A stretch of DNA of 8,230 bases from Lachnospiraceae bacterium UBA1251. GTDB taxonomy: Bacteria; Bacillota; Clostridia; Lachnospirales; Lachnospiraceae. Location of the stretch: the NCBI GenBank assembly GCA_002308255.1, contig DBVZ01000150.1, positions 312 to 8,541 on the forward strand. The letters are read 5' to 3'. The position numbers and the translations under genes are program-made. This document shows, piece after piece, positions 1-5,917 of the stretch. Below the pieces are notes generated by a model. That model was not told where the DNA came from. It ran no database searches and saw only the letters and a program-made list of their open reading frames with translations. Position 1 is the stretch's first letter; the number at the start of each line of letters is the position of its first letter.

Positions 1-249
1 AACGGAAGCATCGGCCAGCTCCTGGATCTGATGGACTATATCAGCAACAGCTTCATGATGCCGTTTATCTCCCTCCTCTCCTCGATCCTGATCGGCTGGG
101 TCATCGGCCCGAAATGGATCGTGGAAGAAGTGGAATACGGCGGCAGGCGCTTCCGCCTGCGGTCGCTCTACACCGTTATGATCCGCTATATCGTCCCGGT
201 CATCATGCTGATCCTGTTCCTGAAGTCCGCCGGGATCCTGGGGCACTGA
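1..249 (+). CDS. Sodium-dependent transporter, NSS/SNF family (C-terminal part only)
   Basis: The reading frame is open from base 1 and gives the last 82 residues of a membrane protein; the start lies outside the window. The fragment opens with a loop of the type DLMDYISN, followed by a hydrophobic helix (about residues 19-36 of the fragment, ending GWVIG), a basic linker rich in Arg/Lys/Glu, and a final helix (about residues 61-78, IVPVIMLILFL). This order, with the LLDYIS-like entry to the penultimate helix, is what I know from the C-terminus of bacterial neurotransmitter:sodium symporters, which import amino acids or related compounds with Na+. The substrate cannot be told from this part. 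The gene ends in TGA directly before an intrinsic terminator, so it is the last gene of its transcript. The family call rests on a short fragment and is moderately sure. Confidence 0.72.
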   Translation, partial: NGSIGQLLDLMDYISNSFMMPFISLLSSILIGWVIGPKWIVEEVEYGGRRFRLRSLYTVMIRYIVPVIMLILFLKSAGILGH

Positions 250-250
250 C

Positions 251-272
251 CGGTTCCTGCCGGAACCGTTTT
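251..272 (+). terminator. Intrinsic terminator of the NSS transporter gene
   Basis: A perfect 7-bp stem, CGGTTCC (251-257) with GGAACCG (262-268), closes a 4-base loop (TGCC) and is followed at once by TTTT (269-272). It begins one base after the transporter stop codon. The U-run is short, but position and stem strength make it a convincing rho-independent terminator that separates the transporter from the next gene. Confidence 0.8.
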
Positions 273-304
273 ATATCTTATAAATGAAATGAAAGGAGCA
301 ACAC

Positions 305-964
305 ATGATTTCATTAAAAGCTGATCCGTCATTTACGGAAAAAGGAGTCCGTTTCGGCGTCGTGGAAGCGCTGTTTCCGGATCCGTCAACGTGGGACCTG
401 GAAGCATTTGAGGCCATGAAAAAAAAGGAGCTTGCGCAGCTGCGCGAAGAGATGTCCGGTTATGTAAGGGCGGACGTGTTCGGCGCAAATCCTTATAACC
501 GGTATTTCAAGAAATACAAAAAGACCTATCCCGTTCTGCAGCAGCTGGAATCCTATCTGCTGAAGGGAAGGCCTTTCCCGAGCGGCAATCCGATCAATGA
601 GATCACCTTTCTTACGGAACTGCGCACCCGCATGCTGCTGGGAACGCATGATATCGACTGCATGCACGGTGACGTGATCCTCTTTTGTCCGACCGAAAAG
701 ATCGACTTCACCGGGATCCGGAACGAGACGGTCCACTGCTATCCCGGCGACGTCACCGGCCGTGACGACGACGGCATCATCCTGAGCATGATCGCAGGCG
801 CGGACTTCCGCACCTGCCTGCACCCGGAGAGCAGTCATATCTCTTATCTCTTCTTCGGCGCCCCCGGCGTGACGGAAGAAGAAATAGCGTCTGTCCAGGA
901 GCGCCTGATGAACTGTGCGCGCGTGCTCGTTCCTTCTATAGAGCTTGAAGCTCATATTTTCTGA
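305..964 (+). CDS. Free-standing B3/B4 domain protein (PheT-like fold)
   Basis: A 219-residue soluble protein starting at ATG 305 with GAAAGGAG about 8 bases upstream. Residues 67-99 (YFKKYKKTYPVLQQLESY, then LLKGRPFP and NPINE) match my recollection of the conserved core of stand-alone B3/B4 proteins, whose domain also forms the editing region of the phenylalanyl-tRNA synthetase beta chain. The later segment at residues 112-150 (GTHDIDCMHGDV, then a strand-rich part) fits the same fold. The whole length is about one B3/B4 domain, with no catalytic synthetase domain, no signal peptide and no membrane helix. Stand-alone members are often suggested to act on tRNA or mischarged aminoacyl-tRNA, but their role is generally not established. 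The gene is preceded by a terminator, so it needs its own promoter; I see no convincing -35/-10 pair in the 30 bases available. It converges on the permease gene with an 18-base gap. Confidence 0.78.
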   Translation: MISLKADPSFTEKGVRFGVVEALFPDPSTWDLEAFEAMKKKELAQLREEMSGYVRADVFGANPYNRYFKKYKKTYPVLQQLESYLLKGRPFPSGNPINEITFLTELRTRMLLGTHDIDCMHGDVILFCPTEKIDFTGIRNETVHCYPGDVTGRDDDGIILSMIAGADFRTCLHPESSHISYLFFGAPGVTEEEIASVQERLMNCARVLVPSIELEAHIF

Positions 965-982
965 GGCTGCTGTCCGAAGTTT

Positions 983-1642
983 CTAAAAATCCCTCTTCAG
1001 CACGATCCGGACAGCGATCATCGTTAAAATTATGTAAACCACCAGGGCGGCGGCGAAAAATCCCGCACCGACGGATACGGGAAGCGTTCCCGCCCCGGCA
1101 AAGGACGGGGTCTGCTGCGCCTGCAGACGGTCCGTGACGGCATTGGCAGCGAAAAAATAGACAAAGGCGGGCACGATCCGGATCAGCTGGACGGCACGAA
1201 TGCTTTCATACCGGAAAACCGTAAGCAGCAGCTCCTCGAGTCCCACGAAAATGACCGCGGCTCCGTACAGAGCCAGGATAAACCCTGTCGGAAGCGGCGT
1301 GTTTTTCACATTGCTGTTGATCAGCCCCGACACAAATATCGAGAACAGTCCCAGGAAAAGAGAAACGGTCACAGCCGTAAATCCGAAGAGGAAATGTCCC
1401 AGAATATCTTCCCCCGGTTTTGACGGAAGCATCATGAGAAAACCGTTTTCCTGCGGATTTTCTCCCGTAAAGGGGAATGTTGAGTAAATAATGCCGGCAA
1501 ACATGCAGTATCCGGCCGCAAAAAGAAGGTTCGGCTCGTCCGATGTGATCAGGATAAAGATACTCAGCAGCGGGAAAAACAGCGCGATCCATAAGGATTT
1601 CATTTTCAGGCAGTCAATTTTTAAAAACTTCAGTACTCTCAT
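983..1642 (-). CDS. ABC-2 type transporter permease
   Basis: A 219-residue hydrophobic protein with six probable membrane helices at about residues 16-33, 39-56, 80-107, 119-142, 150-169 and 190-214. The cytoplasmic stretch MMLPSKPGEDILGHFLF (residues 70-86) resembles the LPxSRxDIxxGK-like segment of small ABC-2 permeases (the ABC2_membrane_5 group). The start at 1642 has GGAGGT (complement of 1648-1653) placed inside the last codons of the ATPase gene, and the two genes are only 3 bases apart, so they are probably translationally coupled. With the ATPase it should form a full transporter, presumably as a homodimer. By analogy with GntR/YtrA-controlled ABC systems it could export or sense a membrane-active compound, but the substrate is unknown. 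No good U-tract terminator follows its stop. Confidence 0.85.
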   Translation of the reverse strand: MRVLKFLKIDCLKMKSLWIALFFPLLSIFILITSDEPNLLFAAGYCMFAGIIYSTFPFTGENPQENGFLMMLPSKPGEDILGHFLFGFTAVTVSLFLGLFSIFVSGLINSNVKNTPLPTGFILALYGAAVIFVGLEELLLTVFRYESIRAVQLIRIVPAFVYFFAANAVTDRLQAQQTPSFAGAGTLPVSVGAGFFAAALVVYIILTMIAVRIVLKRDF

Positions 1643-1645
1643 TGC

Positions 1646-2497
1646 TTACCTCCGTTCTTCCAGCATGTGGACGATGATCTTGTCAATGGTCGGCTTCTGC
1701 GCCTCAATGCCCGGCGGCAGAACCATTTCCGCTTCCGTTCTGAATAATGCTTCAAATCCGTAAGCGTGTTTTTCAACGCCGATCAGATATTTGCGCAATT
1801 CCGGCGTGAGATCCTCCTGTCCGCCCCGCACGATCAGATATTCCTCAAGCAGGTCGTCCTTTGCCTCAAACAGGATCCCTTCCCCGTTATCGATGAAGAA
1901 AATATAATCCGCGATATCTTCAAGATCTTCCATGATATGCGTCGAGAAAAGAACGCTGTGCTTTCCGTCCTCGATATACTCCTGAAGCAGAGCCAGAATC
2001 TCCTTCCGGACCATCGGATCGAGTCCGTTCGTCGCCTCATCCAGGATGAGAAGCTTCGTGTCTCTGGAGAGGACCGACGCGAACATCAGCTTCACCTTCA
2101 TACCGCGTGAATAAGTCTTGAGCGGCTCTTTTTCGGGCAGCTTCCATCTTCTGCAGTACTCATCGTACCGCGTTTCGTCAAAAGTCGGATAAAAATCCTT
2201 CAGGATCCCCCGGATCGTCTTTGCGGTCAGTCCTGCCGGGAAATACGAACTGTCTCCCACGTATCCGATGCTCTCCCGGTAACCGACCGGATCTTCTTCA
2301 AACGTCTTTCCGGCGATGACGCATTCCCCGCTGTCGGGTCTGATGAGGTGTGAGATCGCGTTCAGCGTCGTCGTTTTCCCTGCGCCGTTCTGTCCGATAT
2401 ATCCGGTAATAAATCCTTCCGGAATTGAAAAATGAATATCTTTCAGTTCAAATGTCTTATATTTCTTGCATAAGCCTTTTACGGTAAGAAGATCCAT
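1646..2497 (-). CDS. ABC transporter ATP-binding protein (GntR/YtrA-linked type)
   Basis: A 283-residue nucleotide-binding subunit. It has Walker A GQNGAGKT (residues 35-42), a degenerate signature YSRGM (129-133) where LSGGQ is usual, Walker B LLILDE (149-154) followed by the D-loop ATNGLD, and the switch histidine in STHIMED (H187). The usual Q-loop glutamine appears to be Asp (GYVGD, about residue 82). The C-terminal 70 residues form a variable tail. The chosen start, ATG at 2497, has AGGTGG (complement of 2502-2507) 4 bases upstream. The frame stays open upstream to 2650, but that extension overlaps the GntR gene and is Arg/Lys-rich and low in similarity to any ABC protein, so I reject it. 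It follows the GntR gene by 64 bases and precedes the permease by 3, all on one strand, which makes a three-gene operon. It powers transport by the neighbouring permease. Confidence 0.92.
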   Translation of the reverse strand: MDLLTVKGLCKKYKTFELKDIHFSIPEGFITGYIGQNGAGKTTTLNAISHLIRPDSGECVIAGKTFEEDPVGYRESIGYVGDSSYFPAGLTAKTIRGILKDFYPTFDETRYDEYCRRWKLPEKEPLKTYSRGMKVKLMFASVLSRDTKLLILDEATNGLDPMVRKEILALLQEYIEDGKHSVLFSTHIMEDLEDIADYIFFIDNGEGILFEAKDDLLEEYLIVRGGQEDLTPELRKYLIGVEKHAYGFEALFRTEAEMVLPPGIEAQKPTIDKIIVHMLEERR

Positions 2498-2561
2498 TGA
2501 TCCACCTGCTTTCTTTCCAAATCCCTGTGTTCCAGGAGTCTGCGCTTCGTTTTTTTTCGGT

Positions 2562-2939
2562 TTATTCCTCGTCGTCCCAGAGCATTTCCAGCATGGACAG
2601 GACTTCCGCCTTCTCCAGGCTGATCTTTTTTGCTGTATCGATCGCGTCAAGCAGCCCCTCTTCGATCTTTCTCAGATACTGTTCTCTGAGAAGTCCGTTG
2701 TCCTGCGACAGCACGACGCTCCCTTTTCCCTGCATGGTCGCTATAAAACCGGCGGCCTCGAGATCGCTGTAAGCCCTTGTTGTCGTGATCACACTGACGC
2801 CGATCTCTTTCGCAAGCTTTCGGATCGAGGGAAGCACGGTTCCTTCCGGGATCTCCCCGCTCAGGATCTGTTCCCTGATCTGTTCCTCGATCTGCGCATA
2901 GATCGGGAACTCCGACTGGTTCTTGATGACAATTCTCAC
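2562..2939 (-). CDS. GntR-family transcriptional regulator, YtrA subfamily
   Basis: A 125-residue repressor-like protein. Residues 10-78 form the GntR winged helix-turn-helix, with the typical PIYAQIEEQI entry, LSGEIPEGTVLPSIRKLA (residues 27-43), the recognition region EIGVSVITTTRAYSDLEAAG and the wing QGKGSVV. The remaining 45 residues (LREQYLRKIEEGL onward) are a short helical tail, the hallmark of the YtrA subfamily, which lacks a large effector domain. The start is GTG at 2939, supported by GGAGGAG (complement of 2946-2952) 6 bases upstream. It is the first gene of the operon with the ABC ATPase and permease, and a large palindrome overlaps its promoter, so autorepression is very likely. 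YtrA-type regulators in Firmicutes commonly control adjacent ABC transporters and respond to cell-envelope stress; the inducer here is unknown. Confidence 0.92.
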   Translation of the reverse strand: MRIVIKNQSEFPIYAQIEEQIREQILSGEIPEGTVLPSIRKLAKEIGVSVITTTRAYSDLEAAGFIATMQGKGSVVLSQDNGLLREQYLRKIEEGLLDAIDTAKKISLEKAEVLSMLEMLWDDEE

Positions 2940-3005
2940 TGTAAGCTCCTCCGGTGGTTCCTTCCGGTCCTCTTTGCTCTCCGGACGTCTCCTTCAAACA
3001 AAAAA

Positions 3006-3049
3006 ACTGTAATTACTGTATATATCATATTATATACAGTAATTACAGT
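3006..3049. promoter_or_regulatory. Probable GntR operator: 19-bp perfect inverted repeat
   Basis: The left arm ACTGTAATTACTGTATATA (3006-3024) is exactly complementary to the right arm at 3031-3049, with a 6-base spacer (TCATAT). Each arm also contains the small palindrome GTAATTAC (3009-3016 and 3039-3046), so the site could hold more than one repressor dimer. It lies 67 bases upstream of the GntR start codon and covers the spacer and -10 box of that operon's promoter. Binding there should block RNA polymerase. A DNA operator fits better than an RNA hairpin because the arm sequence is AT-rich and the promoter is embedded in it. Confidence 0.85.
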
Positions 3050-3056
3050 ATGTCAA
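3029..3056 (-). promoter_or_regulatory. Consensus sigma-A promoter of the GntR-ABC operon
   Basis: On the minus strand, TTGACA (complement of 3051-3056) is followed after 16 bases by TATAAT (complement of 3029-3034). Both hexamers are perfect matches to the housekeeping consensus. Transcription should begin near 3020-3022, giving a leader of about 80 bases before the GTG start at 2939. All of the spacer and the -10 box except base 3050 lie inside the inverted repeat, and the -35 box lies just outside it. A strong promoter fully covered by an operator implies tight repression with high induced output. Confidence 0.85.
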
Positions 3057-3126
3057 GTATGTTTTTTATATTCAGGAGTATTTTATATAAAACCGATCCT
3101 GATTCTAAATGATTCAAATACAGGTA

Positions 3127-4710
3127 TTAATTAATCGCGGTCTCCTCACTGATCCAGTAGTAATCCGCCGGTGTGCTCTTAATTCCCGTCACATTGCTCC
3201 GCGTCACAAAGTTCATTAGCGGATAGCAGTAGAAAATGCACACGGCATCGTCCAGAAGAAGCTGTTCCGCTTTCTTCGTGATCTCTTTTCTGTCCTTCGG
3301 ATCCGCTGCCGTATTCAGTTGTTTGAGGCACTCTTCAAACTCCGGATTATTCCATCCTGTCGTACTGTAGCTGCCGCCCCGGCCGAAATAGGTCTTCATA
3401 TGGTTCTCAGGATCCGCGCAGTTCAGAACGTTGATGCTCATGCACAGAAGATCATAGTCTCCGGAAGAGAGCTTGTCCATAACAGTAGACGTATCTTTGA
3501 GGTCCGGTGTGATCTTGATGCCGATCTTTGCCATTTCCTGGCAGGTCGCCTGCACCAGGATCTCCTGCTCCGGACGTCCCGTATAATAGGTGAATTTCAG
3601 ATCGACCGGCTGCCCGTCCGGCGTCTCGCGGAAGCCGTCGCCGTCCGTGTCGGCGTATCCGGCGTCATCAAGCAGTTTGACCGCGTTTTCCGGATTGTAG
3701 GCATTCGGATCCGTCAGTTCATCGTAGCCGTAATCCGCGGATGACGTGATCAGAGTTTTTCCAGGCACATACTGGCCGTTCAGCTGAACGGAACAGTATG
3801 TTTCCTTATCGATATTCTGCAGGATAGCCTGACGGAGAACGATATCGCCCAGAGGGCCGTTCTCATTCATAAATCCGTGCGTCGTTCTTCCGCTCGCGCT
3901 CCTTACGATCGTAAACTGACTGTCTTTTTCAAAACTGCCGATATCTGCCATGCTGAGATTGTAAACGGCGTCAAATTCCCCGGTCCGCAGCGCGTTCGTA
4001 AGCGCCGTCTGTTCCTCGGTGTAATAAAAATCGATCCGGTCCGCCTTGACTTCCCCGCCCCAGTAATTCTCATTTCTGACAACGATACATTCCATATCGG
4101 TCGTGTCAAAGGATTCCAGAACGAACGGTCCTGTCCCGACCGGTCCTTTTTCCGTCATATTGCTCATGTCGGCATCCGTGTCGATAATAGAGAACAGCGG
4201 ATCCGCAAGTTTATTGGGAAGGATCGGTTCCGGACGTTTTGTCGTGATCGTGAGAGTCAGACCATCGGCTTCGATGGATGCCGGCTCGAAATATTCCGGT
4301 CCGCGGACACTCTTTTCGAAAAGGCTCTCGAGAGAGGACTTTGCCCGTTCCGCCGTGAGTTCATCGCCGTTGGAAAATTTTACCCCCTCTTTTATATGGA
4401 AGGTCCATACCGTATTATCCTCATTTGCGGAATAATCATCTTCGACCAGCCATCCGGAGATCGTCATGTCATCATTCATTTTCGTCAGCGTCTGGCATAG
4501 CCCGAAACGGATCAGGTACCAGCCGTCGTACGCATTGTTGACATCAAGCGTCTGGGCAGTCTGCCCCGAGCCGATCCGGATCGTTCTGACTTCTTTTTCC
4601 TCTGTCTTTGCTTCTGCTGTACTGCTTTGAGCAGCTGCTCCGCTTCCGCATCCCGCAAGCAGTGCAGCCGCGCAGATGACCGCAAGCATTTTTTTAAGAT
4701 TTTTTTTCAT
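3127..4710 (-). CDS. ABC transporter substrate-binding lipoprotein, family 5 (peptide/nickel type)
   Basis: A 527-residue lipoprotein. It has a Lys-rich N-terminus, a hydrophobic core and the lipobox LLAGC with the lipidated Cys at residue 21, then a Ser/Ala/Glu linker. The mature part follows the SBP_bac_5 (DppA/OppA/NikA) pattern: WTFHIKEGVKFSNGDELTAE (residues 102-121), GPVGTGPFVLE (189-199), NYWGG (215-219), LRQAILQNIDKE (292-303) and a calcium-loop-like DTDGDGFRE (354-362). It should sit on the outer face of the membrane and deliver an oligopeptide, nickel complex or similar ligand to a permease. The start at 4710 was chosen because GGAG (complement of 4719-4722) is 8 bases upstream; an in-frame ATG at 4716 is only 2 bases from that site, and a longer start at 4782 adds a non-signal extension. 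No permease or ATPase genes adjoin it. The mature chain carries nine further Cys residues, unusual for an exported protein. Ligand unknown. Confidence 0.9.
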   Translation of the reverse strand: MKKNLKKMLAVICAAALLAGCGSGAAAQSSTAEAKTEEKEVRTIRIGSGQTAQTLDVNNAYDGWYLIRFGLCQTLTKMNDDMTISGWLVEDDYSANEDNTVWTFHIKEGVKFSNGDELTAERAKSSLESLFEKSVRGPEYFEPASIEADGLTLTITTKRPEPILPNKLADPLFSIIDTDADMSNMTEKGPVGTGPFVLESFDTTDMECIVVRNENYWGGEVKADRIDFYYTEEQTALTNALRTGEFDAVYNLSMADIGSFEKDSQFTIVRSASGRTTHGFMNENGPLGDIVLRQAILQNIDKETYCSVQLNGQYVPGKTLITSSADYGYDELTDPNAYNPENAVKLLDDAGYADTDGDGFRETPDGQPVDLKFTYYTGRPEQEILVQATCQEMAKIGIKITPDLKDTSTVMDKLSSGDYDLLCMSINVLNCADPENHMKTYFGRGGSYSTTGWNNPEFEECLKQLNTAADPKDRKEITKKAEQLLLDDAVCIFYCYPLMNFVTRSNVTGIKSTPADYYWISEETAIN

Positions 4711-4789
4711 GTACATTTCTCCGATGATAAAGTACAGCCGGACACATCCGTGAAAATACATCCCTGCTCTCCTGTGGAACATACCGAAA

Positions 4790-4835
4790 TCAGAAGCCGG
4801 GGAGGTTACGGTGCATTATGTGACCCGGCTTCTGA
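4790..4835. repeat. 12-bp inverted repeat (hairpin) in the lipoprotein leader
   Basis: TCAGAAGCCGGG (4790-4801) is perfectly complementary to 4824-4835, enclosing a 22-base loop. If the lipoprotein promoter at 4860-4888 is right, the hairpin lies near +18 of that mRNA and about 80 bases before the start codon. Neither strand has a U-run after it, so it is not a plain terminator. It could be an mRNA-stabilising 5' stem, part of an unrecognised structured leader or a DNA binding site. I do not match it to a riboswitch class I know. Confidence 0.7.
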
Positions 4836-4859
4836 ACTCAGCTTGAAAGGGATGTACAA

Positions 4860-4888
4860 ATTTTAACAATCCTTTTTTTGCAAATTAA
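4860..4888 (-). promoter_or_regulatory. Candidate promoter of the lipoprotein gene
   Basis: On the minus strand, TTAATT (complement of 4883-4888) is followed after 17 bases by TAAAAT (complement of 4860-4865). The -10 box matches five of six consensus bases, while the -35 box is weak (TT- only at the start), as expected for a promoter that needs an activator. It would give a leader of about 140 bases containing the 12-bp hairpin. This is the best candidate I see, not a firm call. Confidence 0.35.
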
Positions 4889-4901
4889 CCCTCCCCCCGG
4901 C

Positions 4902-4930
4902 TTATTCGTCATTCCGTTTTCGACTATAAT
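4902..4930 (+). promoter_or_regulatory. Candidate promoter of the LysR-methyltransferase operon
   Basis: A perfect TATAAT (4925-4930) stands 41 bases before the LysR start codon. The hexamer 17 bases upstream, TTATTC (4902-4907), is a poor -35 box. An imperfect dyad, ATTCCGTT (4911-4918) against AACGGGAAT (4938-4946), surrounds the -10 box and could be an autoregulatory site. Confidence 0.5.
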
Positions 4931-4971
4931 GATCACGAACGGGAATAATTCAGAAAAGGATTCAGATACCT

Positions 4972-5916
4972 ATGCTGGAAACAAAACAGTTAAAATACTT
5001 TGTAGTCGCTGCGGAATGCCGTTCTTTCAGCGAAGCGGCGCGGATCCTGTACACGACGCAGTCCAATGTGAGCAAGGTCATTTCCCTGCTGGAAGACAGC
5101 GTGGGATACGCGCTTTTCGCAAGGGACAAGAACGGGATTGTTCTCTCCTCCCGCGGAGAGGCTTTCTACCGGCGTGCTCTTCCCCTTCTGGAGAATCTGG
5201 AACTTCTGGAGGAAGAAGCGGTCGACAGCGCAAAAGGCGCCGTGCGGATCTCCTCGAATCCGAGTTCCTGGTTCGCGAGGCGTTTCTCGGAGTTTTATGA
5301 GTTCCACAAGGAGTGGAACCTGCACTATAACATCCACACAGATACCACCGCGCAGATCATACAGCGGATCCGCAGAATGGAGGATGAAGCCGCCTTCGTC
5401 TATATTTTTCCGGAGTATCGGGCACAGTTCGACTATGAATTAAAGCGCGATCAGCTCTGTTATGAAGAATTCCGGAAGATCAGCGGCATGCTCTACTTTT
5501 CCCCGGAAGACAGCATTCCGGAGAAACAGCCTTCTGCCGAATCCGTGCGCTCCATGGGACTGGTGCAGGCCGAACACGACGAATATGTCCTGTCAGGAAA
5601 ATGGATGTTTGACGGGAAACCGCTTTCCCCGGAACCGGTCGTCACGACGAACAGTGACTATATCATGAATATCATGATGAAGCGGAACGGCCTCGCCAAT
5701 ATCAGCGCCGCCTGCTTCACGCAGTACGAAGAGGGACACGGACCGGGAATTCCTTTGTTCCGGGAGTCCGGCCTCATCTCCTACGGCGTGCTCCTGAATC
5801 CGAAGCAGCCGCCCGGAAAGACCGCCGCCGCTCTGATCGGTTATATCCGGAACCTCACGACGCAGCAGACAGACATTTCCGAACAGACAGAACTTAAGAT
5901 CATGGAGAAATCATAA
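4972..5916 (+). CDS. LysR-family transcriptional regulator
   Basis: A 314-residue regulator of normal LysR length. The N-terminal winged helix-turn-helix occupies about residues 4-62, with the typical LKYFVVAAECRSFSEAARILYTTQ, then SNVSKVISLLED (31-42) and LFARDKNGIVLSSRGEAFY (48-66). A linker helix follows and then a ligand-binding domain from about residue 90, which is divergent from the best-known members, so the inducer cannot be guessed. The ATG at 4972 has AAAAGGA upstream with a longish 11-base gap, and the HTH begins at the expected distance from this start. It is divergent from the lipoprotein gene and one base upstream of a methyltransferase gene, so both are its most likely targets; LysR proteins usually repress themselves and activate a divergent neighbour. 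Confidence 0.93.
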   Translation: MLETKQLKYFVVAAECRSFSEAARILYTTQSNVSKVISLLEDSVGYALFARDKNGIVLSSRGEAFYRRALPLLENLELLEEEAVDSAKGAVRISSNPSSWFARRFSEFYEFHKEWNLHYNIHTDTTAQIIQRIRRMEDEAAFVYIFPEYRAQFDYELKRDQLCYEEFRKISGMLYFSPEDSIPEKQPSAESVRSMGLVQAEHDEYVLSGKWMFDGKPLSPEPVVTTNSDYIMNIMMKRNGLANISAACFTQYEEGHGPGIPLFRESGLISYGVLLNPKQPPGKTAAALIGYIRNLTTQQTDISEQTELKIMEKS

Positions 5917-5917
5917 G

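Larger units (their letters stand above)
4711..4971. other. Divergent intergenic region between the lipoprotein and LysR genes
   Basis: This 261-base non-coding stretch separates two genes that point away from each other. It holds the lipoprotein ribosome site (4719-4722), a 12-bp hairpin (4790-4835), candidate promoters for the lipoprotein (minus, 4860-4888) and for the LysR gene (plus, 4902-4930), and a weaker T-run-associated hairpin at 4846-4876. LysR-type regulators typically bind between themselves and a divergent target, so this is the expected place for their control sites. Small frames inside it look like chance. Confidence 0.7.

Noticed and set aside
386..955. 189-codon minus-strand frame opposite the B3/B4 gene
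   Set aside because: It is a shadow of the sense gene with no recognisable domain and low-complexity basic composition.
969..1015. 8-bp inverted repeat GCTGTCCG / CGGACAGC at the convergent gene ends
   Set aside because: The loop is 31 bases, half of it lies inside the permease coding sequence and no T-run follows, so it is not supported as a terminator.
2498..2650. N-terminal extension of the ABC ATPase
   Set aside because: It overlaps the GntR coding region, whereas ATG 2497 has AGGTGG at a usable distance and begins exactly where ABC similarity starts.
3072..3102. Hairpin TCAGGA / TCCTGA with an inner TTTTATATAAAA palindrome after the lipoprotein gene
   Set aside because: It has an internal loop, an AT-only core and, in the direction of the lipoprotein transcript, is followed by A rather than T bases; too weak to call a terminator.
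2466..3134. 222-codon plus-strand frame across the GntR gene and its promoter
   Set aside because: It runs antisense to the GntR gene and through the promoter/operator, with no domain or ribosome site.
4711..4782. Longer start for the solute-binding lipoprotein
   Set aside because: The extension would place non-signal residues before a complete lipoprotein signal peptide; ATG 4710 has the best ribosome-site spacing.
4846..4879. Terminator-like stem AAAGGGAT / ATCCTTTT with a T-run on the plus strand
   Set aside because: No plus-strand gene or convincing promoter lies upstream to need it, and the stem has a wobble pair and a long AT-rich loop; kept only as a possible part of a structured leader.
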